From: Planctomycetota bacterium | Lineage (GTDB): Bacteria; Planctomycetota; Planctomycetia; Planctomycetales; Planctomycetaceae | Assembly: GCA_030836185.1 (NCBI GenBank) | Contig: JAURQH010000025.1 | Span: 1-47,681 of the forward strand | DNA length: 47,681 nucleotides | Reading direction: 5' to 3' | In this document: one piece after another, positions 1-7,390 of the stretch | Layout: every line of letters begins with the position of its first letter | How positions within the stretch are numbered: the first letter of the stretch is position 1 | Program-made: the position numbers and the translations under genes | Notes under the pieces: generated by a model | What the model was told of the DNA's origin: nothing | Seen by the model: the letters and a program-made list of their open reading frames with translations, nothing else | Database searches by the model: none

Positions 1-139
1 GAAAGTGGAACGCACCTTCGCCTGGTTGAAGTATCTGCGGCGATTGGGGATGCGTTGGGAGTATCATGCTTTTTTGTTTGAAGGGTTCTGGCAACTCGGC
101 TGCGTGTTCACTATTCTCAAAGGGTTATAGGACAGGCTC
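1..139 (+). mobile_element. 3' end of an IS5-type insertion sequence
   Basis: The window opens inside an insertion sequence. It holds the last 42 transposase codons and the right inverted repeat. Read inward from base 139 the end is GAGCCTGTCCT, and the left end of the IS copy at 47545 starts with the same 11 bases. Of the first 16 bases, 14 agree (difference GA versus AT, then AAC). The next bases outside are TA (140-141), and TA also precedes the other copy, consistent with TA target duplication as in some IS5 subgroups. The element has inserted into the methyltransferase gene read leftward from 401. Family assignment rests on the transposase C-terminus and the repeat sequence. Confidence 0.85.
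2..130 (+). CDS. Transposase C-terminal fragment (IS5 family, DDE type)
   Basis: The frame starting at base 2 reads KVERTFAWLKYLRRLGMRWE and on to a TAG stop at 128-130. The VERTFAWL motif followed by arginines is the region of the catalytic glutamate in IS5/IS4-type DDE transposases, where the E of VERT is the last residue of the triad. The gene is cut by the window edge, so most of the protein, including both catalytic aspartates, is not visible. The stop codon lies 9 bp inside the IS end, so the gene runs almost to the inverted repeat. The start of what is probably the same gene is seen at 47627. Confidence 0.85.
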   Translation, partial: KVERTFAWLKYLRRLGMRWEYHAFLFEGFWQLGCVFTILKGL

Positions 140-401
140 TAAGTAATTTTCGTCCCGTAATGTCCCGTGCGTCCGCCTGAACACATCTGTCATCTAGATT
201 TCGACAATGGGTTTCAACGGCTTTCTCGTTGAAGTCAAATGCTACTCCAAGACTGAACCCTGCTCGCTTTAGCCCAAGAGTCATTCCTCCCGGCCCAGAA
301 AACCCTTCGATACAGAGGTAACCCTCAGATACCTTTTGGGCAGGTTCTGATTCGAATGGCTTCTTCTTCTTACAAATTCCTGCAGTAGCAGAACTTCCCA
401 T
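117..401 (-). pseudogene. DNA (cytosine-5) methyltransferase, truncated by IS insertion
   Basis: The N-terminus of a C5 methyltransferase of a restriction-modification system. The AdoMet-binding motif I is visible as FSGPGGMTLGLKRAGF (about residues 34-49), followed by an acidic motif II region around FDFNEKAVETHCRNL. The ATG at 401 is preceded by a strong AGGAGG site with 7-nt spacing. After about 87 native residues the frame enters the IS end, picks up seven foreign residues (ACPITL and its junction arginine) and stops at 117. The catalytic PCQ motif IV and the target-recognition region are absent, so this copy cannot methylate. It lies 83 bp downstream of a controller-protein gene on the same strand. 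No restriction endonuclease is visible; it may lie beyond the IS or be lost. Confidence 0.8.
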
Positions 402-484
402 CCGTGTTCCTCCTGATACCGTAGTATTCCTAAACTCAATTCCGGGTTTTAATAATCATTAGAATTCTAGATCAATGAATCGAT

Positions 485-709
485 TTAGAGTCCGGCATCT
501 TTGAATAATTCTGAAGGACGAATGCCAAGTGTAGCGGCAATTTTGCAAATATTTTCAAGAGAGACATTTCTCTCCCCTCTCTCGATTGAGCCTATGTATG
601 TGCGATGCAACTCGCAAGCATCTGCAAATGACTCTTGGGAAAACCCCAATGCCTTTCGCTTACTACGTATGACTTTGCCGAGGCTCTTAATATCGTTTGT
701 TATGTCCAC
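485..709 (-). CDS. XRE-family controller (C) protein of a restriction-modification system
   Basis: A 74-residue helix-turn-helix protein filling the whole length of the HTH_3/XRE fold. The recognition region reads [20 protein letters not shown], followed by the typical [18 protein letters not shown] and IRPSELF. Size, sequence and position just upstream of a C5 methyltransferase fragment match C proteins, small dimeric activators/repressors that time expression of restriction-modification genes. The start is GTG at 709; an in-frame TAG six codons upstream excludes a longer protein. No Shine-Dalgarno site is seen, and C genes are often leaderless or weakly initiated. A plausible promoter with an internal inverted repeat lies 43-71 bp upstream. 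It could also be an orphan XRE repressor, but the context favours a C protein. Confidence 0.8.
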   Translation of the reverse strand: MDITNDIKSLGKVIRSKRKALGFSQESFADACELHRTYIGSIERGERNVSLENICKIAATLGIRPSELFKDAGL

Positions 710-751
710 GAAACAATTGAAGCACTATGAACACTTTAAGACGACAGACAA

Positions 752-780
752 TAAGTAGCACAAAGGTGTACTTGCGTCAA
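752..780 (-). promoter_or_regulatory. Candidate promoter with C-box-like operator for the controller gene
   Basis: On the minus strand TTGACG (780-775) and TACTTA (757-752) are separated by exactly 17 bp, a good -35 and a weaker -10. Between and overlapping them lies an inverted repeat: on the plus strand AAGTAGCAC (753-761), a 4-nt spacer AAAG, then GTGTACTT (766-773). The arms match except for one extra base. An operator overlapping the promoter of a C gene is the usual autoregulatory arrangement. Transcription would start about 36 bp before the GTG at 709. The assignment is from pattern only. Confidence 0.45.
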
Positions 781-1115
781 TATCTATCATGCCGGATTGT
801 TATAATTTTACGAAACAGCGAACAAATGTCGAACAATTTATTGACAGCTATTTCACTATCAGACCACCGTCCGCTTCGCCATGAATAACCGGTCAATCAG
901 TGGTGGCTGAAGTCGGCTCTGAATTTCAATCAAATTTGTGCATCCACATACTAAAATCTGAAAGTCACGATGGACTCAGTCCACCAACTGATCATGACCT
1001 ACTTGAAATAGCATTCCTAAAATTCTCATCTGGAACAAATAAAGAAATAGTGATATGATGATTTCCGAATCAGCGCGAAGACATCTGATGGCCTGAATTG
1101 AATGGAAGTTGCCCG
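781..1115. other. Intergenic stretch between the controller gene and DUF1501 gene
   Basis: No convincing reading frame. It is AT-rich and contains TATAAT at 801-806 without a well-spaced -35 on the plus strand, plus a 13-nt palindrome TGGACTCAGTCCA at 971-983. It should hold the promoter of the DUF1501 gene at 1116. The boundary between the restriction-modification remnant and the planctomycete gene set falls here. Confidence 0.4.
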
Positions 1116-2480
1116 ATGCTCACTGTCCCTGGAAGCCATGAATCCAACCGTAATTTCTGTGACGGCATCTCTCGCCGGTCGGCGTTGAAGATTGGCAGCT
1201 TGGGATTAACGGGGCTCTCACTTCCACAACTTTTGCAAGCAGAAGCCGCTCAAGGGATCGGCAGTTCTCAGAAGTCGGTGATCTTGATTTATCTGGTGGG
1301 TGGACCACCCCATCAAGACATGTGGGATTTGAAACCGAATGCTCCCAAAGAAATTCGCGGGCCGTGGAATCCGATCGCCACCAATGCCCCCGGCATGGAA
1401 CTGTGTGAACAGTTTCCCATGCTGTCAAAAATTGGAGACAAGCTCACCATCGTCCGGTCGATTGTGGGATCGCAATCAGGACACGATGCCATTCAATGCT
1501 TTAATGGTTACGACCCCAAACAACCGAAGCCTTCGGGCGGATGGCCACAATTCGGATCGTCGGTAGCAAAAGTGCAAGGACACGCTCGCCAAGAAACACC
1601 ACCCTTTATCAGCCTGTGTTATCCATGCACTCATGGGCCGTATAACGAACCTGGTCCCGGATTTTTGGGGCCGGCATTATCGCCCTTTCAACCTCTCGGC
1701 CCGACCAAAAATGACATGGTACTCAACGGCATCACACTTGACCGCCTGGGCCATCGAAAGTCTCTATTGAAAAGTCTCGACCTATTCAATACCCAAGTTG
1801 ACCATCGCGGTTTGATGGAAGGGATGGACGCCTTCACCGAACAGGCGATGGGAATTTTGACGTCGTCCCGTTTAGCGGAAGCCCTCGACATCTCGCAGGA
1901 AGCCCCCGAAGTGATCGAACGATATGGCACTGGTGATCCTAAAAAGCATATGGACGGCAATGGCGCACCAAGAGTGCCTCAAAGCCTGTTAGTCGCCAGG
2001 CGATTGGTGGAAGCGGGAGCTCGCGTCGTCACTCTCAACTACAGTAAATGGGATTGGCATGGTGGGAACAACAATTCGATTTTCAAACGTGAAGGGGAAG
2101 ACTTTCCGGTGTTTGATCAATGTGTCTCTGCCTTGATCGAAGATCTGCATGAACGCGGCTTGGCCGAGACAACCACAGTGGCCATTTGGGGAGAATTTGG
2201 GAGAACACCTGTCATCAGCAGCCGAGTGGGACGCGACCACTGGCCGCGCGTCAATAGCGCACTACTTGCGGGTGGTGGCATGAATCACGGCCAGGTGATT
2301 GGAGCAACCGACCGACACGCGGGCGAAGCCGTTTCTCGCCCAGTGACATTCCCGGAACTGTTTTCAACGCTTTATCATCGTCTGGGAATTGATCCCAACA
2401 TGACGACCATCAACGACCTCAATGGCCGACCTCAGTATCTGGTCGCCGATAATGCGAAGCCGATCAAAGAACTGATTTGA
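1116..2480 (+). CDS. DUF1501 domain protein, Tat-exported (type A)
   Basis: A 454-residue DUF1501 protein, a large planctomycete family of exported proteins with an alkaline-phosphatase/sulfatase-like fold and unknown substrate. The N-terminus carries the twin-arginine signal SRRSALKIGSLGLTGLSLP. Family motifs visible are GGPPHQDMWDLKP near residue 60, WGEFGRTP, GRDHWP and the glycine-rich LLAGGGMNHGQVIGATD near the C-terminus. I start it at ATG 1116, which has GGAAG 8 nt upstream and gives the common MLTVPGS N-terminus of this subfamily; a TTG at 1098 would add six residues. Unlike the DUF1501 genes at 2490 and 31039 it has no PSD1 partner upstream. It converges with the next gene at 9-bp distance. 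Confidence 0.9.
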   Translation: MLTVPGSHESNRNFCDGISRRSALKIGSLGLTGLSLPQLLQAEAAQGIGSSQKSVILIYLVGGPPHQDMWDLKPNAPKEIRGPWNPIATNAPGMELCEQFPMLSKIGDKLTIVRSIVGSQSGHDAIQCFNGYDPKQPKPSGGWPQFGSSVAKVQGHARQETPPFISLCYPCTHGPYNEPGPGFLGPALSPFQPLGPTKNDMVLNGITLDRLGHRKSLLKSLDLFNTQVDHRGLMEGMDAFTEQAMGILTSSRLAEALDISQEAPEVIERYGTGDPKKHMDGNGAPRVPQSLLVARRLVEAGARVVTLNYSKWDWHGGNNNSIFKREGEDFPVFDQCVSALIEDLHERGLAETTTVAIWGEFGRTPVISSRVGRDHWPRVNSALLAGGGMNHGQVIGATDRHAGEAVSRPVTFPELFSTLYHRLGIDPNMTTINDLNGRPQYLVADNAKPIKELI

Positions 2481-2489
2481 TCACGACGA

Positions 2490-3929
2490 TCAGGCAATAA
2501 TCTTATCCACCACATGGCCGTGAATATCGGTGAGGCGGAAGTGACGGCCTTGAAACTTGAACGTCAATCGCTCGTGGTCGATGCCCAGTAGATGCATGAC
2601 GGTCGCTTGAAATTCGTGAACGTGGACTTTATCTTCCACGACGTTGTAGCCGTATTCATCAGTCTTGCCGAACGAAATTCCCGGTTTCACACCGCCGCCC
2701 GCCATCCAGATGGAATAACAATACGGATGATGATCGCGGCCATGCTTCTTTTTGTTATTGATGTCCCCTTGCCCGAAGGGCGTGCGACCGAATTCGCCCC
2801 CCCAAATAACCAAGGTTTCGTCGAGTAACCCGCGTTGCTTCAAATCTTTGACGAGTGCCGCAGCCGGTTGGTCGGTGTCTTTGCATTGTTCGACAAGTTG
2901 TGTCGGCAGGTTTTGATGTTGATCCCAGCCGGAGTGCATCAACTGAATGAACTTAACGCCGCGTTCGGCCAGTCGTCTTGCCATCATACAGTTGGAAGCA
3001 AACGTGCCGCGCTCCATGACTTGCGAACCGTACATGTCAAGAATATGTTTTGGTTCGGTGGTGTAATCGGTCAGTTCAGGAACCGAATCCTGCATCCGGT
3101 ACGCCATCTCGTATTGCGTGATGCGCGTTTGAATCTCAGGATCGCCAACCGCTTCGTATTTCAATTGATTCAAGTTTGACAAACCATCGAGCAGATCACG
3201 ACGTAACGACTTATTGATGCCCGGCGGGTTGGAGAGATAGAGCACCGGATCGCCTCCCCCGCGGAACTTGACTCCCTGATGACGCGAAGGCAAAAAGCCA
3301 CTGCCCCAATAGAAGTCGTAAAACAATTGGCCGCAGGTTCCTTCACGGTCGCGAGATGTCATCACGCAGAAGGTCGGCAAGTCGTCGTTATCACTGCCGA
3401 GACCATAATCGAGCCAGGCTCCCATACTCGGACGGCCCGGTTGTTCGGCTCCCGTCAATAAAAATGTCATGGCCGGCGCGTGATTGACGGCTTCCGTTTT
3501 CATGGAATGGACAAAACATAAATCGTCGGCAATTTCGGCAGTATGCGGCAAAAAGTCGGAGACCCAACGTCCTGATTCTCCGTGCTGCTGAAACGGGGCG
3601 ATGGCACCAAGGCACGGCTTGCCGGAATTAGCCGTCATGGTGGAAAGTTTTTGCGATTGATGAATCGATTCAGGGATCTCTTCTCCGCGACGTTCGCTGA
3701 GAATTGGTTTGTAGTCAAACAAATCAACATGCGAAGGAGCCCCCGACTGCATCAGATAAATCACCCGTTTCGCCTTGGGGGCAAAATGTGGTAAGCCGGG
3801 CAAACCCTCTGCGGCAGAGAGCTCTCCACCAGAGAGATGCGCGAGCGCGGCGGCTCCTAACCCGAGAGATGTTCGAGAGAGAAAATCTCGCCGAGCAATT
3901 TGATGATGAATTTGCTGAAATTCGTTCAT
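2490..3929 (-). CDS. DUF1501 domain protein, Tat-exported (type B), partner of PSD1
   Basis: A 479-residue DUF1501 protein with a twin-arginine signal (ARRDFLSRTSLGLGAAALAHL). Motifs include QSGAPSHVDLFDYKP, WGGEFGRTPFGQGD, HGRDHHPYCYSIWMAGGGV and a C-terminal FKFQGRHFRLTDIHG, typical of the subfamily encoded right after PSD1 proteins. The ATG at 3929 lies 8 bp after the stop of the upstream PSD1 gene; an in-frame GTG at 3941 overlaps that stop by 4 bp and would add four residues. Either way the two genes form a tight, probably translationally coupled pair. The partnership suggests they act together outside the cytoplasm, but the reaction is not known. Confidence 0.9.
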   Translation of the reverse strand: MNEFQQIHHQIARRDFLSRTSLGLGAAALAHLSGGELSAAEGLPGLPHFAPKAKRVIYLMQSGAPSHVDLFDYKPILSERRGEEIPESIHQSQKLSTMTANSGKPCLGAIAPFQQHGESGRWVSDFLPHTAEIADDLCFVHSMKTEAVNHAPAMTFLLTGAEQPGRPSMGAWLDYGLGSDNDDLPTFCVMTSRDREGTCGQLFYDFYWGSGFLPSRHQGVKFRGGGDPVLYLSNPPGINKSLRRDLLDGLSNLNQLKYEAVGDPEIQTRITQYEMAYRMQDSVPELTDYTTEPKHILDMYGSQVMERGTFASNCMMARRLAERGVKFIQLMHSGWDQHQNLPTQLVEQCKDTDQPAAALVKDLKQRGLLDETLVIWGGEFGRTPFGQGDINNKKKHGRDHHPYCYSIWMAGGGVKPGISFGKTDEYGYNVVEDKVHVHEFQATVMHLLGIDHERLTFKFQGRHFRLTDIHGHVVDKIIA

Positions 3930-3937
3930 GGGTAGTT

Positions 3938-6900
3938 TCACTCTCTCGTAAGCACTTCGTCGAGGTTAAAGATTAAATTCATCATGGCCGCGAAAGATGC
4001 GAGTTCTGTTCGGTCAATATTTTCACCGACTGGTGATTCGCCAATAGCCAGCAACTGCTCGACGGCTTTTTCGTCCTGCTCCATTTTTTGACGAACTTGA
4101 TTCAAAGTCTGCACGAGAGCCTGTTGCTCTTTCTCTGTCGGCTGACGACTTGTTGCCAAGCGGAACGCATAGCCAAGTTGAGCAAGATCATCGTCTCCCC
4201 CTTCCTCCATCACTCGCGCGGCCATGTTGCGGGCCGCTTCCAGATAAGCGGTTTCGTTCATCATCGTGAGTGCGTGTAATGGAGTATTCGTCCGCGATTG
4301 TTTGACAGTACAGACCTGGCGGGCTGTGGAATCGAACAACATCGTGGGACCGACCGAACGACGCCAAAAGATATAAATGCTGCGGCGATATAAGTCGTCG
4401 CCGTGATCCTGTTCGTATTTAATTTTACCCAACGTCATCTCCAGCCAGACACCTTCTGGCTGATACGGCTTCACAGGTTCACCCCCCACTTGCTCGTGCA
4501 ATAACCCACTCAAAAACAATGCCTGATCGCGGAGTGCCAAAGATGACAACCGATAACGGGGTCCACGTGCGAGAAAGCGATTGTAAGGATCAAGTTCGAG
4601 TTGCTTCGAAGTCACCTTGGACGACTGTTGGTAAGTGGACGACATGACGATCAGTTTGACCATATGCTTGAGATCCCAACCGGACTCCATCATTTCAACC
4701 GCCAGCCAGTCGAGTAACTTGGGATGCGATGGTAACTCTCCCTGAGTACCGAAGTCTTCAACTGTCTTCACCAGACCAACACCAAAGAATTGTTGCCAGA
4801 ATCGATTGATCGTCACGCGAGCCGTCAGTGGATTGTCTCGACTCACTAACCAGCGGGCCAATGCGAGACGGTTGGGAGTGGAGTTTTCAGGCATTGACGG
4901 CAACACCGAAGGAATTCCTCCCGCCAACTTCACCGACTTATCGGGATTGTCCCAAGCACCGCGTTGCAGGCGGTAGGTTTCGCGTGGCTTCTCTAACTCT
5001 TTCATCACCATCGTTTCGAGATAACTTTTGACGTGATTGGTGAGCGACGTTTTTGTCTTTTCAATCTGCTGATCCAAAGCAACCACTTCGTTGGCATTCT
5101 TGGCGTAATACTCGCTCAACGACTTCTTCAATTCTGCGGTTCGATCCGTAGGCGACTTCTTCAAAGCGGCCAGAACATTAGCCGGAATTTCGTTTTTGCC
5201 ATCGAGTTTGGGTTTCGATTCCGAGGTAGCCGACAGGCGAAACCAGTTCATCTGATGGAATTGATGAGGAGACTCAAACTTGAGAGAGACTTTCAAGATG
5301 GTTTTGTCAGCAACGGCAACCGGAGAGTCCAACACGAACATTGCCGAGCGATCATTCTTCATCTTGCCGGGATTGTTCACTGCCCAACCGGTATTGGGAT
5401 TGCCGTCATACGCTTTTTCGATGGTGAGACTTCCCTGCTCAAAATCCGCTTTTGCAGAAGTAATTTTGGGAGTCAAATTATTCCCGTCTGGCAATGTCAG
5501 CACAAAGCTGACATCGGTCAGGACAAAATTGCCACTATCGGAGCGGGCCAGACCACCATTCGTAAACGAGTCATGATGCAATGCGTCAATGCGAAGGCCT
5601 GCCAGAGTTCCCGGTTTCAGGGGATAACTGATTTCATAACTATCTTTGGCCGGATTCTTTCCCGAGAGAAAAATCGAACCATCTGGTTTGAACTCGTGTG
5701 TCTGTCCATTTTGCGAACGGAATTGATCAGGCGTAAGAGGTTGCCAAACTAGTGGCGTCTCACCGGAAGCAATCGTCTCCCGAAGCCGATTCTCCCACGC
5801 CAGAATTTTCTCCGCTGCGAACAGAGTCTTCCGCTGCGATTGCAGGTCGGCCACTTTTTGTTGGAGTTCCTGCTCTCGATTTAATTGCGATTCGGTCGGC
5901 AAATCGAGCACAGGCTTCGCGTTCCCTCCCGCATCAACCCGGCCCGTCTCATCAATGTGGTTGAAGTAGTCGTAGAACTGGTAAAACTCGACCTGCGTAA
6001 TGGGGTCGTACTTATGATCGTGACATTGGCAACAAGCCATCGTCAGTCCCAACCAAGTTGTTGACGTGGTGTTGACGCGGTCGATGACATAATTGACTCG
6101 GCTTTCTTCCGCGATACGCCCCCCCTCTCCGTTGAGCATATGATTGCGATTGAATCCGGTCGCCACCAATTGATCGCGAGTGGGGTTCTCCAACAGGTCT
6201 CCCGCTAACTGCTCAATTGTAAATTGGTCGAAGGGCATATTTTTGTTGAAGGCCCGAATGACCCAATCACGCCAAGGCCACATTGTGCGAGTCCGCTCTT
6301 GTTGATAGCCGTTGGAATCCGAATAACGTGCAACATCAAGCCAGGTGGCCGCCATGTGTTCCCCATAACGAGGAGACTTGAGCAAGCGATCAACGACTTT
6401 CTCATAAGCGTGGGATGAATCATCCTTGAGAAACGCATCGACTTCATCAAGAGTCGGAGGCAAGCCGGTGAGATCAAGCGTGACTCGACGGATCAAGGTT
6501 TCTCGCTCAGCATGAGCCGAAGGTAATATCCCTTTCTCCGTCAGTTTTTTCAGAATGAAATGATCGATGGGATTCTCAAGCCGTCCTCGATCATCGACCT
6601 TAGGCAACGAAGGACGCTCCGGTTTGACGAGAGACCAATGCTGTTGATAGATGGCCCCTTGTTTGATCCAGTCGATCAGCAGTTGTTTTTCCTCTTTCGA
6701 CAACGACCGTTTTGAATCAGGAGGTGGCATCTGTTCGAATTCATCGGTCGAGAGAATGCGTTCAACCAATGCACTGGCATCAGGATCACCCGGCGTGATG
6801 GCCGCGTATCCTCCGAGATCAGCCAGAGCACCATCTTGCGTATCGAGCCGCAAATCGGCCTGGCGATTGTCTTTGTCGGGACCGTGACAAAAGACACACT

Positions 6901-7000
6901 TATCAGAAAGAATCGGACGAATGTCGCGATTGAAGTCGATCTCTTGTGCGACAATTGGGAATGAGCTGCAACAAATTGCGAGGCAGAGTAAATAACGCAT
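3938..7000 (-). CDS. PSD1 protein: planctomycete cytochrome c, DUF1549, DUF1553
   Basis: A 1020-residue exported multi-domain protein. After a signal peptide (residues 1-18) comes a planctomycete-type cytochrome c domain with a CVFCH heme site at residues 35-39 and a downstream QMPPP methionine, a likely axial ligand. DUF1549 follows (about 130-350) with a second heme-binding motif CCQCH at 323-327 in the typical ACCQCHDHKYDPI context. A concanavalin-like beta-rich insert and a coiled stretch occupy roughly 360-680, and DUF1553 fills the C-terminus (about 700-1000, LARWLVSRDNPLTARV onward). The gene heads an operon with the overlapping DUF1501 gene. Such proteins are very abundant in Planctomycetes, but their redox partner and substrate are unknown. 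Confidence 0.92.
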   Translation of the reverse strand: MRYLLCLAICCSSFPIVAQEIDFNRDIRPILSDKCVFCHGPDKDNRQADLRLDTQDGALADLGGYAAITPGDPDASALVERILSTDEFEQMPPPDSKRSLSKEEKQLLIDWIKQGAIYQQHWSLVKPERPSLPKVDDRGRLENPIDHFILKKLTEKGILPSAHAERETLIRRVTLDLTGLPPTLDEVDAFLKDDSSHAYEKVVDRLLKSPRYGEHMAATWLDVARYSDSNGYQQERTRTMWPWRDWVIRAFNKNMPFDQFTIEQLAGDLLENPTRDQLVATGFNRNHMLNGEGGRIAEESRVNYVIDRVNTTSTTWLGLTMACCQCHDHKYDPITQVEFYQFYDYFNHIDETGRVDAGGNAKPVLDLPTESQLNREQELQQKVADLQSQRKTLFAAEKILAWENRLRETIASGETPLVWQPLTPDQFRSQNGQTHEFKPDGSIFLSGKNPAKDSYEISYPLKPGTLAGLRIDALHHDSFTNGGLARSDSGNFVLTDVSFVLTLPDGNNLTPKITSAKADFEQGSLTIEKAYDGNPNTGWAVNNPGKMKNDRSAMFVLDSPVAVADKTILKVSLKFESPHQFHQMNWFRLSATSESKPKLDGKNEIPANVLAALKKSPTDRTAELKKSLSEYYAKNANEVVALDQQIEKTKTSLTNHVKSYLETMVMKELEKPRETYRLQRGAWDNPDKSVKLAGGIPSVLPSMPENSTPNRLALARWLVSRDNPLTARVTINRFWQQFFGVGLVKTVEDFGTQGELPSHPKLLDWLAVEMMESGWDLKHMVKLIVMSSTYQQSSKVTSKQLELDPYNRFLARGPRYRLSSLALRDQALFLSGLLHEQVGGEPVKPYQPEGVWLEMTLGKIKYEQDHGDDLYRRSIYIFWRRSVGPTMLFDSTARQVCTVKQSRTNTPLHALTMMNETAYLEAARNMAARVMEEGGDDDLAQLGYAFRLATSRQPTEKEQQALVQTLNQVRQKMEQDEKAVEQLLAIGESPVGENIDRTELASFAAMMNLIFNLDEVLTRE

Positions 7001-7091
7001 GATATTGAATATCGCAGGGTTGGAAGGAATCAGGTAGGTACATCCATTCTAAACAAGTATGCGATTCATCCCAACATTTTTCTATATTCTT

Positions 7092-7355
7092 TCATCCGCC
7101 GCCTATGGCCGGTAGAAAATGAACTTCGCTGTTCGGCTTGAGTTTCTGCATCAAACCACGACTGCTCATCGCTCCATCAATGGCGACAGCCAGCCCAGGG
7201 CGAATTTCACCATCAACACGTAAACGATTGGCAATGCCGGGATATTTTTTCTCCAACACATCAATCACCTCGCCCACAGTGGCAGCATCGACCTGAATTT
7301 CGGCGACATCTCCAGTCATCTCGCGAAGTGGAGTCGGAATGATCACTATCGGCAT
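7092..7355 (-). CDS. MoaD/ThiS-like small sulfur-carrier protein
   Basis: An 87-residue beta-grasp (ubiquitin-like) protein. It shows the MoaD/ThiS layout: N-terminal strand MPIVIIPTPLRE, the segment ATVGEVIDVLEKKYPGI, the conserved hydrophobic stretch EVHFLPAIGGG, and a C-terminal glycine tail that in this family is adenylated and thiocarboxylated by a ThiF/MoeB enzyme. Here the tail is three glycines (GGG) rather than the usual GG. I start at ATG 7355; a TTG at 7376 would add seven residues. It lies 36 bp downstream of the propeller gene on the same strand. No ThiF/MoeB, MoaE or ThiG gene is nearby, so the acceptor pathway cannot be assigned. Confidence 0.8.
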   Translation of the reverse strand: MPIVIIPTPLREMTGDVAEIQVDAATVGEVIDVLEKKYPGIANRLRVDGEIRPGLAVAIDGAMSSRGLMQKLKPNSEVHFLPAIGGG

Positions 7356-7390
7356 CAGGTCTGCGTTTCCAATCAAGAACGAAGAATGAG

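Noticed and set aside
5033-5752. 239-codon plus-strand open frame inside the PSD1 gene
   Set aside because: It lies wholly opposite the 1020-residue PSD1 protein, whose domains are continuous there; no family motif or ribosome-binding site supports it.
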